Assembly: GCF_031127805.1 (NCBI RefSeq) | Contig: NZ_JARXHW010000009.1 | Coordinates: forward strand, 1 to 64,000 | Length of the DNA stretch: 64,000 nt | Direction: 5' to 3' | Source of the DNA: Thalassobacterium maritimum | GTDB taxonomy: Bacteria; Verrucomicrobiota; Verrucomicrobiia; Opitutales; Coraliomargaritaceae | Shown: positions 10,667-23,145 of the stretch, in pieces | Layout: the number at the start of each line of letters is the position of its first letter | How positions within the stretch are numbered: position 1 is the stretch's first letter | The notes under the pieces: model-generated | The model's input: only the letters and a program-made list of their open reading frames with translations | Database searches by the model: none | What the model was told of the DNA's origin: nothing | Translations under genes and position numbers: made by a program

Positions 10667-11445
10667 AAACAGAGCCGCTCATTATCGCTGGAAAAACCTT
10701 CGAGTCCCGCCTTTTCGTAGGCACGGGGAAATACGCATCCGGTCAGCAGATGCAGGATAGCATTCGCGCCACAGGCAGTCAGCTGGTGACGATGGCGATG
10801 CGCCGCGTGCAGACCAAGGGCGGCGGTGACGGCATCATGGAATACATGGAGACCGAGCGGTATAGTTTACTGCCCAATACCTCCGGCGTGCGGGATGCCA
10901 AAGAAGCCATTTTTGCGGCGCAATTGGCGCGTGAAGCCTTAGGCACCAATTGGCTGAAATTGGAAATTCATCCCGACCCCAAATATTTAATGCCCGATCC
11001 GATTGAGACCGTGAAAGCCGCGGAGCAGTTAGTCAAAGAGGGCTTTATTGTGCTGCCTTATATTCATGCCGATCCGGTGCTATGTAAGCGACTGGAAGAG
11101 GTGGGCGTGGCGGCGGTGATGCCGCTGGCGGCTCCGATTGGCACGAATGAAGGGCTCGCGGCGCGGCGCTTTCTGGAGATCATCATCGCGCAAAGCAAGG
11201 TGCCCGTGATCATCGATGCCGGGCTCGGCTTACCCTCGCATGCGGCCGATGCCATGGAGATCGGGGCCGATGCGGTGCTGGTCAACACCGCGATTGCTAC
11301 GGCGCGCGATCCGATTGCCATGGGGGCTGCCTTTAAGATGGCAGTTGAGTGCGGGCGCCTCGGCTATGAAGCGGGGCGTGGGCAGCAATCGATCGAAGCT
11401 GTCGCCTCATCGCCCTTAACCGCATTTTTAGATGCCGGAGTGTAA
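10663..11445 (+). CDS. thiG: Thiazole synthase
   Basis: Forms the thiazole ring from deoxyxylulose phosphate, dehydroglycine and ThiS thiocarboxylate. The 260-aa protein shows RLFVGTGKYASGQQM, the region TMAMRRVQ, NTSGVRDAKEAIFAAQLARE, WLKLEIHPDPKYLMPDP, the phosphate loop AAPIGTNEG, and IDAGLGLPSHAADAMEIGAD. Start at ATG 10663 overlaps the thiE stop. Partner of thiH (dehydroglycine supply) and thiS, which flank it in the operon. Confidence 0.97.
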   Translation: MKTEPLIIAGKTFESRLFVGTGKYASGQQMQDSIRATGSQLVTMAMRRVQTKGGGDGIMEYMETERYSLLPNTSGVRDAKEAIFAAQLAREALGTNWLKLEIHPDPKYLMPDPIETVKAAEQLVKEGFIVLPYIHADPVLCKRLEEVGVAAVMPLAAPIGTNEGLAARRFLEIIIAQSKVPVIIDAGLGLPSHAADAMEIGADAVLVNTAIATARDPIAMGAAFKMAVECGRLGYEAGRGQQSIEAVASSPLTAFLDAGV

Positions 11446-11451
11446 ATTGCT

Positions 11452-12588
11452 ATGAGTTATGTGGATGTATTAAATCGCCTCTCCTGGGAGGAGACGAAGG
11501 CCTCCATTCTCGCGAAGACTGCCGGGGATGTGGAGTCTGCTCTGTCGCGGCCGGTTGGTAAGTTAAGCTTGGAGGATTTCAAGGCTTTGATTGCTCCGGT
11601 GGCTCAGGATTACTTGGAGCCACTCGCCGCGCTTAGTCATGCCCGCACGGTTGAAAGATTTGGCTATACTCAGCAGATGTATGCGCCGATTTACCTTTCC
11701 AATGTGTGCAGTAATATCTGCACTTACTGTGGCTTCAGCGCGAACAATCGGATTCCACGCAAAATTCTAAATGAGGCCGAGATCCTGCAAGAGTTGCAAG
11801 CCGTCAAGGCACTGGGAATGGATCATGTGTTGTTCGTGACCGGAGAGGCGAATCTGCGGGTGGGCATTCCTTATTTGAGTAAAGCCTTTGAGCTGGCTCG
11901 GCAGACTTTTTCCAGTATTTCGATGGAGGTGCAGCCGCTCGATCAGGCGGGCTATGAAACTTTGATGGAGGCGGGACTCAGCTCGGTGCTGGTCTATCAG
12001 GAAACCTATAATCGCGACTCTTACGCGAAGTATCATCTAAAAGGAATGAAGAGCAATTTCGATTACCGGTTGGAAACTCCCGACCGGCTCGGGCGTGCGG
12101 GGATGAAGAAGATCGGGCTTGGTGCTTTGTATGGTTTGGATGACTGGCGCACGGATTCCTTTATGGTGGCGACGCATCTGCGTTATATGGAGCAGACGTA
12201 TTGGAAAACGCGATACAGCTTATCCTTCCCTCGCATCCGTCCGCATGAAGGCGATTTTCAACCGGTCTCGGTGATGACGGATAAGGATCTGGTGCAATTG
12301 ATCTGTGCCTATCGTTTACTAAGCTCCGAGGTCGAGCTGTCGATGTCCACACGCGAGAGCCCCGTCTTTCGCGATCATGTGCACAAGCTCGGTATTACCA
12401 GTTTAAGTGCCGGATCGAAAACCAATCCCGGCGGCTATGTGGTCGATCCGCAGAGTTTGGAGCAGTTTGAGATATCCGATGAGCGCAGCCCGGCTGAAGT
12501 CGCCACGATGCTAAGGGCCGGCGGTTACGAAGTGGTGTGGAAGGATTGGGACTCGACCTATGATGGCTGTGCCTGCGTAGGCGTGTGA
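11452..12588 (+). CDS. thiH: 2-iminoacetate synthase (tyrosine lyase), radical SAM
   Basis: Cleaves tyrosine to dehydroglycine (2-iminoacetate) and p-cresol for thiazole formation. The 378-aa protein has the radical-SAM cluster motif CSNICTYCGFSANN (CX3CX2C) near residue 85, then VLFVTGEAN, EVQPLDQAGYETLMEAGL, the QETYNRDSYAKYH block and the C-terminal WDSTYDGCACVGV. ThiH rather than oxygen-dependent ThiO implies the pathway can run anaerobically. It starts 6 bp after thiG. Confidence 0.96.
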   Translation: MSYVDVLNRLSWEETKASILAKTAGDVESALSRPVGKLSLEDFKALIAPVAQDYLEPLAALSHARTVERFGYTQQMYAPIYLSNVCSNICTYCGFSANNRIPRKILNEAEILQELQAVKALGMDHVLFVTGEANLRVGIPYLSKAFELARQTFSSISMEVQPLDQAGYETLMEAGLSSVLVYQETYNRDSYAKYHLKGMKSNFDYRLETPDRLGRAGMKKIGLGALYGLDDWRTDSFMVATHLRYMEQTYWKTRYSLSFPRIRPHEGDFQPVSVMTDKDLVQLICAYRLLSSEVELSMSTRESPVFRDHVHKLGITSLSAGSKTNPGGYVVDPQSLEQFEISDERSPAEVATMLRAGGYEVVWKDWDSTYDGCACVGV

Positions 12589-12630
12589 TCATGGAGCATC
12601 AAAAGGTTCGCAACCTGCAGAGAACCGTCT

Positions 12631-13770
12631 ATGCATTCACCTGATACTACTATGAGCGAATTATCCAAAGATGAAATTCTGCGCTATCAGCGTCACTTGA
12701 CATTGCCCCACTTCGGTGAGGCTGCGCAGTTGCAGCTCAAATCTGCCAAAGTGTTGGTGGTGGGCGCAGGGGGGCTCGGCTGTCCGGTGCTCCAATATCT
12801 CGCGGCGGCGGGAGTGGGCACGCTTGGAATTGTGGATGACGATGTCGTGAGCTTGTCCAATCTGCAGCGTCAGATTCTGTTTAACGAGTCTGAGCTCGGC
12901 CGAGGCAAGGCGGAGTTGGCCGCGCAAAAATTGCGCGCGATGAACCCGCACATTAACTGTGTGCCGCACGCCACCCGCTTAGGAGTGGACAATGCACTCG
13001 ATTTGATCGCTCAGTATGATTTCGTGGTGGACGGTAGTGATAACTTTCCGACCCGTTATTTGATAAGCGATGCCTGTGTGCTGGCAAATAAGCCACTGGT
13101 CTATGGCGCGCTCTACACCTTTCAGGGGCAGGCGAGTGTTTTCAATTGGCAAGGTGGACCGACTTATCGCTGCTTATTTCCCGAGCCGCCCCGTCCCGAA
13201 GATGCGCCCAACTGTTCCGAGATCGGAGTGGTGGGAGTGTTGCCAGGGATGATTGGGATGATCCAAGCCACTGAGGTGATCAAGTTGATTACAGGAGTCG
13301 GTGAGCCATTGACGGGGAAGTTGTTAATGTTCGATGCATTGACCATGCGTCAGCAGATCGTGAGTTTCCAGCGAGTGCCTGAGCAGGCTGCGGTGACGGA
13401 GCTACGCTTGATCGAATATAGCTGTGGCGTCGCCCAGCAGCAATCAGTGGTCGAAGTGGAGCCGCAGGATTTACAGGCGGACCGCAGCGAGTATCAATTG
13501 CTGGACGTTCGGGAGGATTGGGAGCGCGCGATTTGCGCCTTACCCGGGGCGCATTTACCGCTCGGCCTGATCCTGGAGGGCCAGGCCGACTTTGAGGCGA
13601 TCGGTTTTGATACCAGCAAGCCGACCTATGTGTATTGCAAGGGCGGTGTGCGCAGTTTGAAAGCCGCCGAAGCCATGCAGGCGCATTATGGATTTAAACA
13701 ATTAAAGAGTCTGCGTGGCGGGATTCTGGGCTGGGCGGCCGCCGTGGACCCTGCAATGCAGACTTATTAG
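12631..13770 (+). CDS. thiF: ThiF/MoeB-type adenylyltransferase fused to a rhodanese domain
   Basis: Activates the ThiS C-terminus. Residues about 10-265 form the E1-like domain, with the nucleotide-binding VVGAGGLGCPVLQYLAAAG, the DDVVSLSNLQRQ arginine loop and DGSDNFPTRYL. Residues about 275-379 form a rhodanese domain with an active-site Cys in VYCKGGVRSLKAA that can supply persulfide sulfur. The zinc-binding CX2C pairs seen in many MoeB/ThiF proteins appear incomplete: YRCLFP keeps one Cys, and the later CPxC pair is absent. Start may be 12631 or the ATG at 12652 (MSELSKDE). In a thi operon the ThiF role is most likely, possibly shared with MoeB. Confidence 0.9.
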   Translation: MHSPDTTMSELSKDEILRYQRHLTLPHFGEAAQLQLKSAKVLVVGAGGLGCPVLQYLAAAGVGTLGIVDDDVVSLSNLQRQILFNESELGRGKAELAAQKLRAMNPHINCVPHATRLGVDNALDLIAQYDFVVDGSDNFPTRYLISDACVLANKPLVYGALYTFQGQASVFNWQGGPTYRCLFPEPPRPEDAPNCSEIGVVGVLPGMIGMIQATEVIKLITGVGEPLTGKLLMFDALTMRQQIVSFQRVPEQAAVTELRLIEYSCGVAQQQSVVEVEPQDLQADRSEYQLLDVREDWERAICALPGAHLPLGLILEGQADFEAIGFDTSKPTYVYCKGGVRSLKAAEAMQAHYGFKQLKSLRGGILGWAAAVDPAMQTY

Positions 13771-13782
13771 AGTGGAGGCCGT

Positions 13783-14565
13783 ATGAATGCACCGCCCTTG
13801 GTATTGACGATTTCCGGTTCCGATAGTTCCGGGCATGCGGGCATGCAGACAGACAATCGCGCCATTCATGCGGTGGGTGGCTTTCCCCTAAACGTTTTGA
13901 CTGCGGTGACCTTGCAAAGTCCAAAAGGCGTGGAAGCGGTGGAAATGATGTCCGCGGATTTTGTGGAAGCACAATTGAGGTCTATGTTAAAAAACTACCG
14001 TGTGCGGGCGATTAAAAGTGGCATGTTGAGCAGTGTGGAGATCGTTCATCGGGTGGCGGAAGTTTTGTCAGAGTATCCAGATATTCCCTACGTGCTCGAT
14101 CCGGTGCTTTGTTCCAGTAGTGGAGCTATGTTGCTGGAGCCTTCAGCAGTGGAGGCCTTACGTTTAAAGCTCATGCCGCGTGCTTGTTTGACGACTCCTA
14201 ATCTGGAGGAAGTGGCGATCCTCTCCGGAAAGAGTGAAAACCCTTATCAAGCAGCCGCGGATTTGTCAGTAGCCTGCGGTCAGGCTATTTTATTGAAAGG
14301 TGGGCATGCGACCGGACCGGAGTGCGAGGATTGGTTGTATCATCCGGGCGGGCGGCAATACTGTTTTAAGGAGGCGCGAGTCCAGACCCGTAACACGCGC
14401 GGCACCGGTTGTGCACTCAGTGCATTGATCGCCGCGCATTTGGCATGGGAACCCGATGAATTGGAAGATAGCATTCGTTCGGCGAAAGCACTCTTGAGCG
14501 AGGAGCTGCAGGAGCACTCGAAGGAATGCTGGAAGCGCGCTGGCCCTAGCTTTTATATACATTAA
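13783..14565 (+). CDS. thiD: Hydroxymethylpyrimidine (phosphate) kinase
   Basis: Ribokinase-fold kinase of 260 aa that phosphorylates HMP and HMP-phosphate. Family marks are TISGSDSSGHAGMQTDNRA near the N-terminus (usually G-A-G-I-Q-A-D), AIKSGMLSS, YVLDPVLCSSSGAMLL, TPNLEEVAILSG and the catalytic anion-hole motif TRNTRGTGCALSALIAAHL. Last gene of the thiamine operon, 12 bp after thiF. The convergent kinase gene stops 8 bp beyond it. Confidence 0.95.
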   Translation: MNAPPLVLTISGSDSSGHAGMQTDNRAIHAVGGFPLNVLTAVTLQSPKGVEAVEMMSADFVEAQLRSMLKNYRVRAIKSGMLSSVEIVHRVAEVLSEYPDIPYVLDPVLCSSSGAMLLEPSAVEALRLKLMPRACLTTPNLEEVAILSGKSENPYQAAADLSVACGQAILLKGGHATGPECEDWLYHPGGRQYCFKEARVQTRNTRGTGCALSALIAAHLAWEPDELEDSIRSAKALLSEELQEHSKECWKRAGPSFYIH

Positions 14566-14573
14566 GCAGCATT

Positions 14574-16874
14574 CTACCCGTTGAGCAGGTGGTGTAATGC
14601 GTCGCTCATTTCTTTAATTCGATACGGCTTAGGCACAACAGCTTTGAAGGCCGAGTTTTTGTAGTCTGACATGACATTCGAGGTGGTGTAGCCGCTGGAT
14701 GCGATGGCGACGAGGCCTGGATCGTATTCAAGTAATATACTGGCCGCCTCTTCGCCGCCCATGCCGCCAGGCACGGTGAGGTCGAAGACACAGGCGTCAA
14801 ATGGTTTGCCAGCTTCTTTGGCTGCTTTATATGCCGCGATCGCCTCGTCACCGTTGGTTGAATACTCGACTTGGTAGCCGAGTAAGCTCAGGATTTCACC
14901 GGCAACTCGCATCATGGCTTCCATGTCGTCCATGACTAGGATGCGCCCTTTGCCGCGATGGATTTTCTCTTTGGCCGGTTCTTTTGTTTGGGTGTTCGGC
15001 GCTTCTGTTTTCTTTTGAAGGCTATGCGGACTCTTCGGCAGAAAGACACGAAAGGTTGAGCCATTGCCAATTGAAGATTCAGCGGTGATCGTGCCTTTGT
15101 GTGAATGAATGATGGAATAAGAGGAGGCGAGTCCGAGTCCGTTGCCGCGTTCTTTAGTGGTGAAGTAGGGGTCGAAGATTTTTTTAAGATTTTCGGAGGA
15201 AATGCCAGTTCCATTATCGGTCACTTCGATACACACATACTGGCCGGATGGTAGGGCAGGGATTTCGGCGTGGCGCACTTGCAGGTTGCGCAGATGGATG
15301 TTTATACTGCCCCCGTTGGGCATGGCCTGGTCGGCATTAATGATGAGGTTGTTGACGACTTGACTGATTTGTCCTTTGTCCGCATCGACTGCCCAGAGAT
15401 CGGGATCTTTCTCGACGCTGCATTTTACGTTGGATCCGCGCAGGATAAATTGGGCCGATTCTTCGACCATTTTTGAAACGGTAGTGACTTCCAGCACGGG
15501 GGCGCCTCCTTTGGAGAAGGTGAGCAGTTGCTGGGTGAGTGATTTCGCCTGTAGGGCAGCCTTCTCGACAGCTCCCAGCTTTGTGCTGTGTTTGTGATCG
15601 TCGTCGAGTTCCATCCTCACCATCGAGATGTTTCCTAGGATGGAGCTTAACATGTTGTTGAAGTCGTGTGCGATGCCACCTGCTAGCAGGCTAATGGAAT
15701 TGAGCTTCTCAGCTTTAAAGAGTTCGTCTTCAGTTTTCTTTTGTTGAGACAGGTCGCGTAATATGGTCACGCATCCATGGCGTTCGCCATCTTCATTGAC
15801 GATGCAGCGAGTGTCTGCAGTAACGTGGATGCATTCGCCGTTGGTTCTTTCGAGTTGAATACCCAGCTTGGAGGGCACTTCGCCAAAGTCTGGATCTATT
15901 AAAGCGTCGGTTGGGTCTGCGAGGTGCTTGCCGGTCTTGGGGTGTTTGAGTTTGAGCACCTCTGCGAGGGGGCGGCCGACGGCGTCTGCTTGTGATATGC
16001 CGATGAGGTCTGCGGCTTCCTCGTTGAGCCGTTCGACCCGATCATTTGGGTCCGTGGCAATGACGGCATCGGAGATCGAATCCAAGGTGACGGAAAGGCG
16101 TTCTTTCTCACGTTGGAGTGCGAGTTCCGCTTGTCGGCGTTGTGTGATGTCGCGCAAGATGACGAGCAGTGCACTTTCGCCTTCCCAAATTAGATCGACC
16201 GCGGAAAGCTCGACTACGCGAGTGAGATCATTTTGATCGGGGATCTCTAGCTCGGTGGGTTCGTTACTCTGAACTTCAAAGGGAAAGATTTCGCCGACGA
16301 GTTGCTCGGGATTTGCTTCGAGTAGGCTGCCCGCGGAGGGGTTGAGGAACTTGATTTCGTAGGCTTTGCTGAGAATCAGCATGGCATCGGAATTGGCGTC
16401 GAATATATGGCGTAAGAGTGATTCGCGATACTGTATCTCAGCTGTATGTGTTTCTAGGCGATGCAGCAAATTGGAGCGTTCAATCGCGTAGCGAATGGAG
16501 CGGCGTAGTACTTCGCTATTGAGCCGATCTTTATTGAGGTAGTCTTGCGCGCCGACTTTAAGGGCTTCGAGCGAGAGTTCTTCGTCATCGGACCCTGTGA
16601 GTACAATGATGACCTCTTCGCTAGTGGTCTCCATTATTGTGCTCAGGGTATGGATTCCTTGGCTGTCGGGGAGGCTTAGGTCGAGCAGGACGAGATCGTA
16701 GCGTTGCGCCTTCAGTTGGCTGACTCCATCGGCTAAGCGCTTCACGACAGTCATGGTGAAATCTAGCTTAGAAAGGTCGAGGTATTCGGCAACGAGGTCG
16801 GCATCTGCTGCATTGTCTTCAAATAGGAGTATTTGGATGATCTTGGATTCGGCAGTCGGCATGATAGGCGTCAA
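14574..16874 (-). CDS. Hybrid histidine kinase: REC-PAS-PAS-HisKA-HATPase-REC
   Basis: Cytoplasmic phosphorelay protein of 766 aa. Order of domains: N-terminal receiver about 12-130 (FEDNAADADL, DLVLLDLSLPDS); PAS about 145-250; second PAS about 260-375 with a C-terminal PAC-like end; HisKA with the phospho-His in LLAGGIAHDFNNMLSSILG; ATPase with N box NNLIINADQAMPNGG, G1 VTDNGTGIS and G2 GNGLGLASSYS; and a C-terminal receiver (ILVMDDMEAMM, VFDLTVPGGMGG, KPYRIKEM). An N-terminal receiver feeding PAS sensing suggests it accepts phosphate from another kinase, plausibly the product of the gene 32 bp upstream on the same strand. The C-terminal receiver's Asp lies in FDLTVPGG. No DNA-binding output. 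Confidence 0.93.
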   Translation of the reverse strand: MTPIMPTAESKIIQILLFEDNAADADLVAEYLDLSKLDFTMTVVKRLADGVSQLKAQRYDLVLLDLSLPDSQGIHTLSTIMETTSEEVIIVLTGSDDEELSLEALKVGAQDYLNKDRLNSEVLRRSIRYAIERSNLLHRLETHTAEIQYRESLLRHIFDANSDAMLILSKAYEIKFLNPSAGSLLEANPEQLVGEIFPFEVQSNEPTELEIPDQNDLTRVVELSAVDLIWEGESALLVILRDITQRRQAELALQREKERLSVTLDSISDAVIATDPNDRVERLNEEAADLIGISQADAVGRPLAEVLKLKHPKTGKHLADPTDALIDPDFGEVPSKLGIQLERTNGECIHVTADTRCIVNEDGERHGCVTILRDLSQQKKTEDELFKAEKLNSISLLAGGIAHDFNNMLSSILGNISMVRMELDDDHKHSTKLGAVEKAALQAKSLTQQLLTFSKGGAPVLEVTTVSKMVEESAQFILRGSNVKCSVEKDPDLWAVDADKGQISQVVNNLIINADQAMPNGGSINIHLRNLQVRHAEIPALPSGQYVCIEVTDNGTGISSENLKKIFDPYFTTKERGNGLGLASSYSIIHSHKGTITAESSIGNGSTFRVFLPKSPHSLQKKTEAPNTQTKEPAKEKIHRGKGRILVMDDMEAMMRVAGEILSLLGYQVEYSTNGDEAIAAYKAAKEAGKPFDACVFDLTVPGGMGGEEAASILLEYDPGLVAIASSGYTTSNVMSDYKNSAFKAVVPKPYRIKEMSDALHHLLNG

Positions 16875-16906
16875 TTTTATCTTTTGATCTTAAGTGAAAT
16901 CTAACT

Positions 16907-18064
16907 CTAAGCCAAGCTTTGAGCATCGGCTTTATTGAGTGCGACGTAAAAGGTGCTGCCGTGGCCATAGTTGGATTCAAACCAGATGAGTCCGCCGTGT
17001 TGTTGGGCGATTTTTTTGCAGACAGCGAGTCCAATGCCTGAGCCGTCGAATTCGTCGTGAGTATTGAGGCGACGAAAGAGATTGAAGAGCATTTCGTGGT
17101 GGTCTGGATGGATGCCTATGCCTTGATCTTCGATACTAATGATCCATTTTTGCGGCGCCTGTACGTGCTCCCCATCGTTGAAAGTGATGCGCACTTGAGG
17201 CGTTTTTTGAGGACGGTTGAACTTTATCGCGTTGGCGATCAGATTTTGAAAAAGACGTGTAAGACGCACACTGTCGCCTATGACTATCGGGGCGTGATCG
17301 ATGGCTACAGTGACTTCGGCATGGGTGTCGCGTATATTAGTTCTGAGGTTGTCGATGGCATTGGCCATGATGTCATCTAAGGCGAGGGGTTCGAAGTCCT
17401 TATCCGATTTTTCTAGGCGTGCGTAGCTGAGTAGGTCTTCGATGAGGGTGCGCATGCGGTCGGCGCCGTCGCATGCGTATTTGATGTAGCGTCGTGCACG
17501 ATCGTCCAGCGCTGCGGGTGAACGCTCTTGGAGTAGGCGCAGGTAGCTGGTGATCATGCGCAGAGGCTCTCGCATGTCGTGTGAAGCGATGGAAGCGAAG
17601 TTCGCGAGTTCTACATTCGCACCGCGCGCTTCAGCCAGTGCGGATTGGAATCGTTTTTCGACTTCGACTGCGCTTTCTGGCAGGGGCTGTAGTAGACCGC
17701 ATAAGTAAGTATTGGGCTCCCCGGGTAGCTGACAGGCGCGGGCGGAGAGTTTGAAGCCCGCGTTACGGCCTTTGAGTGGTTTTTCTAGTAGTAAATTGAG
17801 TTCTACAGGCTGATTACTCGTGCGTGCACGGTCCAATGCGTCAAGGAAGCTACCATGCTGCGATTCTTCGATCTGCATTAGGAATTCTGTTAAGTCTCGC
17901 AGCGAATCCGTGGGGTGTATGCCGAGCAGTGCTTTGCTGTGGGCATCGCACTCGATTCGATCCTCGCTATCGATCTGCCAATAGCCCACTCCACTGACGT
18001 CGAGCGCGTTTTGAAGCGCAATCAATTGATTATGGATCTTGGGCAGACTGTGGGTTTCCATCAA
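16907..18064 (-). CDS. PAS-HisKA-HATPase histidine kinase
   Basis: Sensor kinase of 385 aa without membrane segments. An N-terminal PAS-like fold (about 12-125, with VGYWQIDSEDRIECD) is followed by a HisKA helix with FASIASHDMREPLRMI (phospho-His near residue 166) and an ATPase domain with LFQNLIANAIKFN, DQGIGI and GSGIGLAVCKKI. The HDMREPLR form of the H box is typical of the phytochrome-like kinase group, but no chromophore GAF domain is present. It lies 32 bp upstream of the REC-first hybrid kinase on the same strand, so the two probably form one signalling operon. Confidence 0.92.
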   Translation of the reverse strand: MMETHSLPKIHNQLIALQNALDVSGVGYWQIDSEDRIECDAHSKALLGIHPTDSLRDLTEFLMQIEESQHGSFLDALDRARTSNQPVELNLLLEKPLKGRNAGFKLSARACQLPGEPNTYLCGLLQPLPESAVEVEKRFQSALAEARGANVELANFASIASHDMREPLRMITSYLRLLQERSPAALDDRARRYIKYACDGADRMRTLIEDLLSYARLEKSDKDFEPLALDDIMANAIDNLRTNIRDTHAEVTVAIDHAPIVIGDSVRLTRLFQNLIANAIKFNRPQKTPQVRITFNDGEHVQAPQKWIISIEDQGIGIHPDHHEMLFNLFRRLNTHDEFDGSGIGLAVCKKIAQQHGGLIWFESNYGHGSTFYVALNKADAQSLA

Positions 18065-18205
18065 AATTTTGGGTGTTGAGGGTGCTTATTATGCTGCGGA
18101 TGTGGTTGGCGGCAACTTCTTATGAGCTGCGACTGACGCTGTGAGCTGAGATAAATGGCCTATTTGGGGGTTAAAAGCCGCTATTTTACAGCATTGCCTG
18201 TCCTT

Positions 18206-18288
18206 GAGTTAGCTTTTCTAACTCAGCTAATTAGCCCTATTGATTAGAATGTCTAAATCAAAGAAAAAACTTGATTAGTTCAACTAAT
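18206..18288. promoter_or_regulatory. Cluster of small inverted repeats with TTAG/CTAA cores in a 426-bp gene-free stretch
   Basis: The intergenic stretch 18065-18490 separates divergent genes and has no convincing ORF. It holds a run of short dyads: GAGTTAG/CTAACTC at 18206-18224, the palindrome GCTAATTAGC at 18226-18235, an imperfect dyad TTGATTAGA/TCTAAATCAA at 18240-18261, and ATTAGTT-C-AACTAAT at 18274-18288. All share a TTAG or CTAA core. Such clustering suggests regulator binding upstream of the E1/E2 fusion gene or the kinase, but no regulator family can be named. Confidence 0.4.
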
Positions 18289-18333
18289 TTGGGAAACTGC
18301 TCTCAACTTTGGTTAGTATAGAGGGTAGTAGTT

Positions 18334-18362
18334 GGCTCGAGCGTTTGGTAGGCGCTCGAGCC
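18334..18362. other. Perfect 10-bp hairpin GGCTCGAGCG/CGCTCGAGCC
   Basis: A perfect 10-bp GC-rich stem with a 9-nt loop, followed on the plus strand by TTTACG. No gene ends just upstream on either strand, so it could be an RNA leader hairpin for the E1/E2 gene about 130 bp downstream, the terminator of an unseen small RNA, or a protein-binding site. There is only a short T run, so terminator function is weakly supported. Confidence 0.4.
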
Positions 18363-18490
18363 TTTACGTATCTGGAGGTCTTGATTGAAGTATGATTCAT
18401 ACTTGCTAGCAGTGGGCGAGATACCTTTAGTGATCCTTTGAATGCCTCACTTTTAATGTATTAACTGCGGGTAATTCACTCTTACTTTTC

Positions 18491-21555
<3,065 letters not shown>

Positions 21556-21556
<1 letters not shown>

Positions 21557-22419
21557 TGGCTTCGACGACTCACCGTTGTAAGCATTGCGCGACGCCCTAC
21601 ACTATTGAGCGCTCGGGTGTGGATGGCTTTTGCTGTGCCGGCTGTCAGCAGGTATATCAGTTAATCCAGCAGGAGGGCTTAGGGGATTATTATCGCTTGC
21701 AGGACCGTGTGGCGCAGCCGCTTAAAGACCGTGAACTAACTGAGGTCGATGCTTTGGCGCTGCGGCGTGCGCAGGTCGAGGTCGAGGCTGGCAGTGAGTC
21801 GGGTCGAGCTGTCTTCGAGGTCGAAGGTATGTCCTGTATGGGCTGTGCTTGGTTGGTGGAGCGTCTCGCGAATAGCCAGAATGGCTGTGTGCAAGCCACC
21901 GCGAGTTTGTCGCAGCACTCTTTGACGCTGGAATGGCGGCGTTCTGAATTCGATCTTTCGGTGTTGGGTTCTGAGTTGTTTAAATTCGGCTATCGCATGC
22001 GCTCGACACCGTCGGCACCGGGCTCGGGGCCGCGTATCTCACCGCTGGCCTTGCGCTGTCTCTTGACGCTCGTTTTTACAGGAAATGTCGCTCTATTGGC
22101 GGCCTACGAGCAGTTCGCTGCTGCAAATCTGGGGGAGGGCGAGGCTCTGCTAAGCCTGTTGGGCTTGATTTGCTTGTGTTTCACGCTGCTGCTGGGGGCG
22201 GCACCTTTTTTTCTTTCAAGCTATCGCGCGATTCAGATTCGTCGTTGGCACAGTGATTGGATTCCAATGACGATGATTGTGACGACGGCTGGGATTGTGG
22301 CATTTCACTGCGCGTTCTCCGGCTGGCCGTTGAATGTGGGCTGCCTCATTCTCGCGACTTTGGTGTGCGTGTTGATTGCCGCACGCTGGTTGGGCGCATT
22401 GATTTCGAAGCGATCGTGA
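21556..22419 (+). CDS. Truncated CcoI/FixI-like protein: metal-binding domains and membrane helices, no ATPase core
   Basis: Product of 287 aa from a GTG start overlapping the previous stop. The N-terminus has the Cys-rich domain typical of CcoI/FixI copper ATPases (HCATPY, then GFCCAGCQQVYQLI), followed by a heavy-metal-associated domain with FEVEGMSCMGCAWLVERL (CXXC) and about four hydrophobic helices. It then stops. The phosphorylation DKTG motif, the CPC helix and the nucleotide-binding domain of P-type ATPases are all absent, here and in the following 50 bp. The stop is clean and a LysE-like gene follows. It is either a degenerate ATPase remnant or a stand-alone copper-binding membrane protein, for example for cytochrome oxidase assembly. 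Confidence 0.75.
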
Positions 22420-22472
22420 TGAGTGTGCATCTTACTCATTGCGACGGCAGTGCTGACTAGTACCTTATTGTT

Positions 22473-23096
22473 ATGATCGAAGGTATTTCTGCGGGTTTCA
22501 TTTTTTCGCTCACACTCTTTCCGGGCACGGTGTGGCTGGCCAAGGTGGGCGTGCAGGGGACTCGAGCGCAGGTGCTGGCCGTGGGGCTGGGCTTTTGGCT
22601 TTCGCACTTTTTTTGGCTGATGGTGGCAGTGCCAGGTTTAATGATGATGTCGGCGCATTTGCCCTTCATTCATTTCGGTATGCATTTGTTTGCCGCATTT
22701 GTGCTGACTTATATGGCCTTCAAATTTTTGCGTTCCAAGCGTGTTGAGCGAGTCGACGATGCTCCGGCTTTGCCGAAGCCGTGGTTGATGTTAAATCGTG
22801 CGTTCACTCAATCGCTTGCGATGCCGATGCGCTTACCTGCAGCCATGGCTATTTTGCTGGCGACGGGGGCCTATCTCAATGCACCCGCCGAGTGGGCGAG
22901 TGTGCCAAGCGTACTGTTGGGCGCTTTCATCGGGGTGACTTGGTGGTGGGGGCAATTTACCTTGCTGGCGCTTTGGTTTGCCAAGCGGGTGCCTTACCCG
23001 ATCACGATCAAGTCCTTAAATAAAATCCGCCCCTTTTGCAGTGTGCTTTGCCTATGCCTCGCGGGTATTGTTTTATTCCTAGGAGTCTCTAATTGA
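22473..23096 (+). CDS. LysE/RhtB-type exporter family membrane protein
   Basis: Polytopic membrane protein of 207 aa with about six hydrophobic helices. The N-terminus (GISAGFIFSLTLFPGTVWLA) resembles the LysE/RhtB opening GxxxxxxPGP, with FPGT in place of PGP, and the middle basic loop (RSKRVERVDD) and six-helix plan fit the LysE superfamily. Substrate unknown: family members export amino acids, and related proteins export metal ions. It follows the CcoI-like gene by 53 bp on the same strand, and a link to metal handling is only suggestive. Confidence 0.6.
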   Translation: MIEGISAGFIFSLTLFPGTVWLAKVGVQGTRAQVLAVGLGFWLSHFFWLMVAVPGLMMMSAHLPFIHFGMHLFAAFVLTYMAFKFLRSKRVERVDDAPALPKPWLMLNRAFTQSLAMPMRLPAAMAILLATGAYLNAPAEWASVPSVLLGAFIGVTWWWGQFTLLALWFAKRVPYPITIKSLNKIRPFCSVLCLCLAGIVLFLGVSN

Positions 23097-23145
23097 TGAA
23101 ATTGATTATAACGGCAGCGGGGCGTCTAAGTAAACGCAGAGTGCT

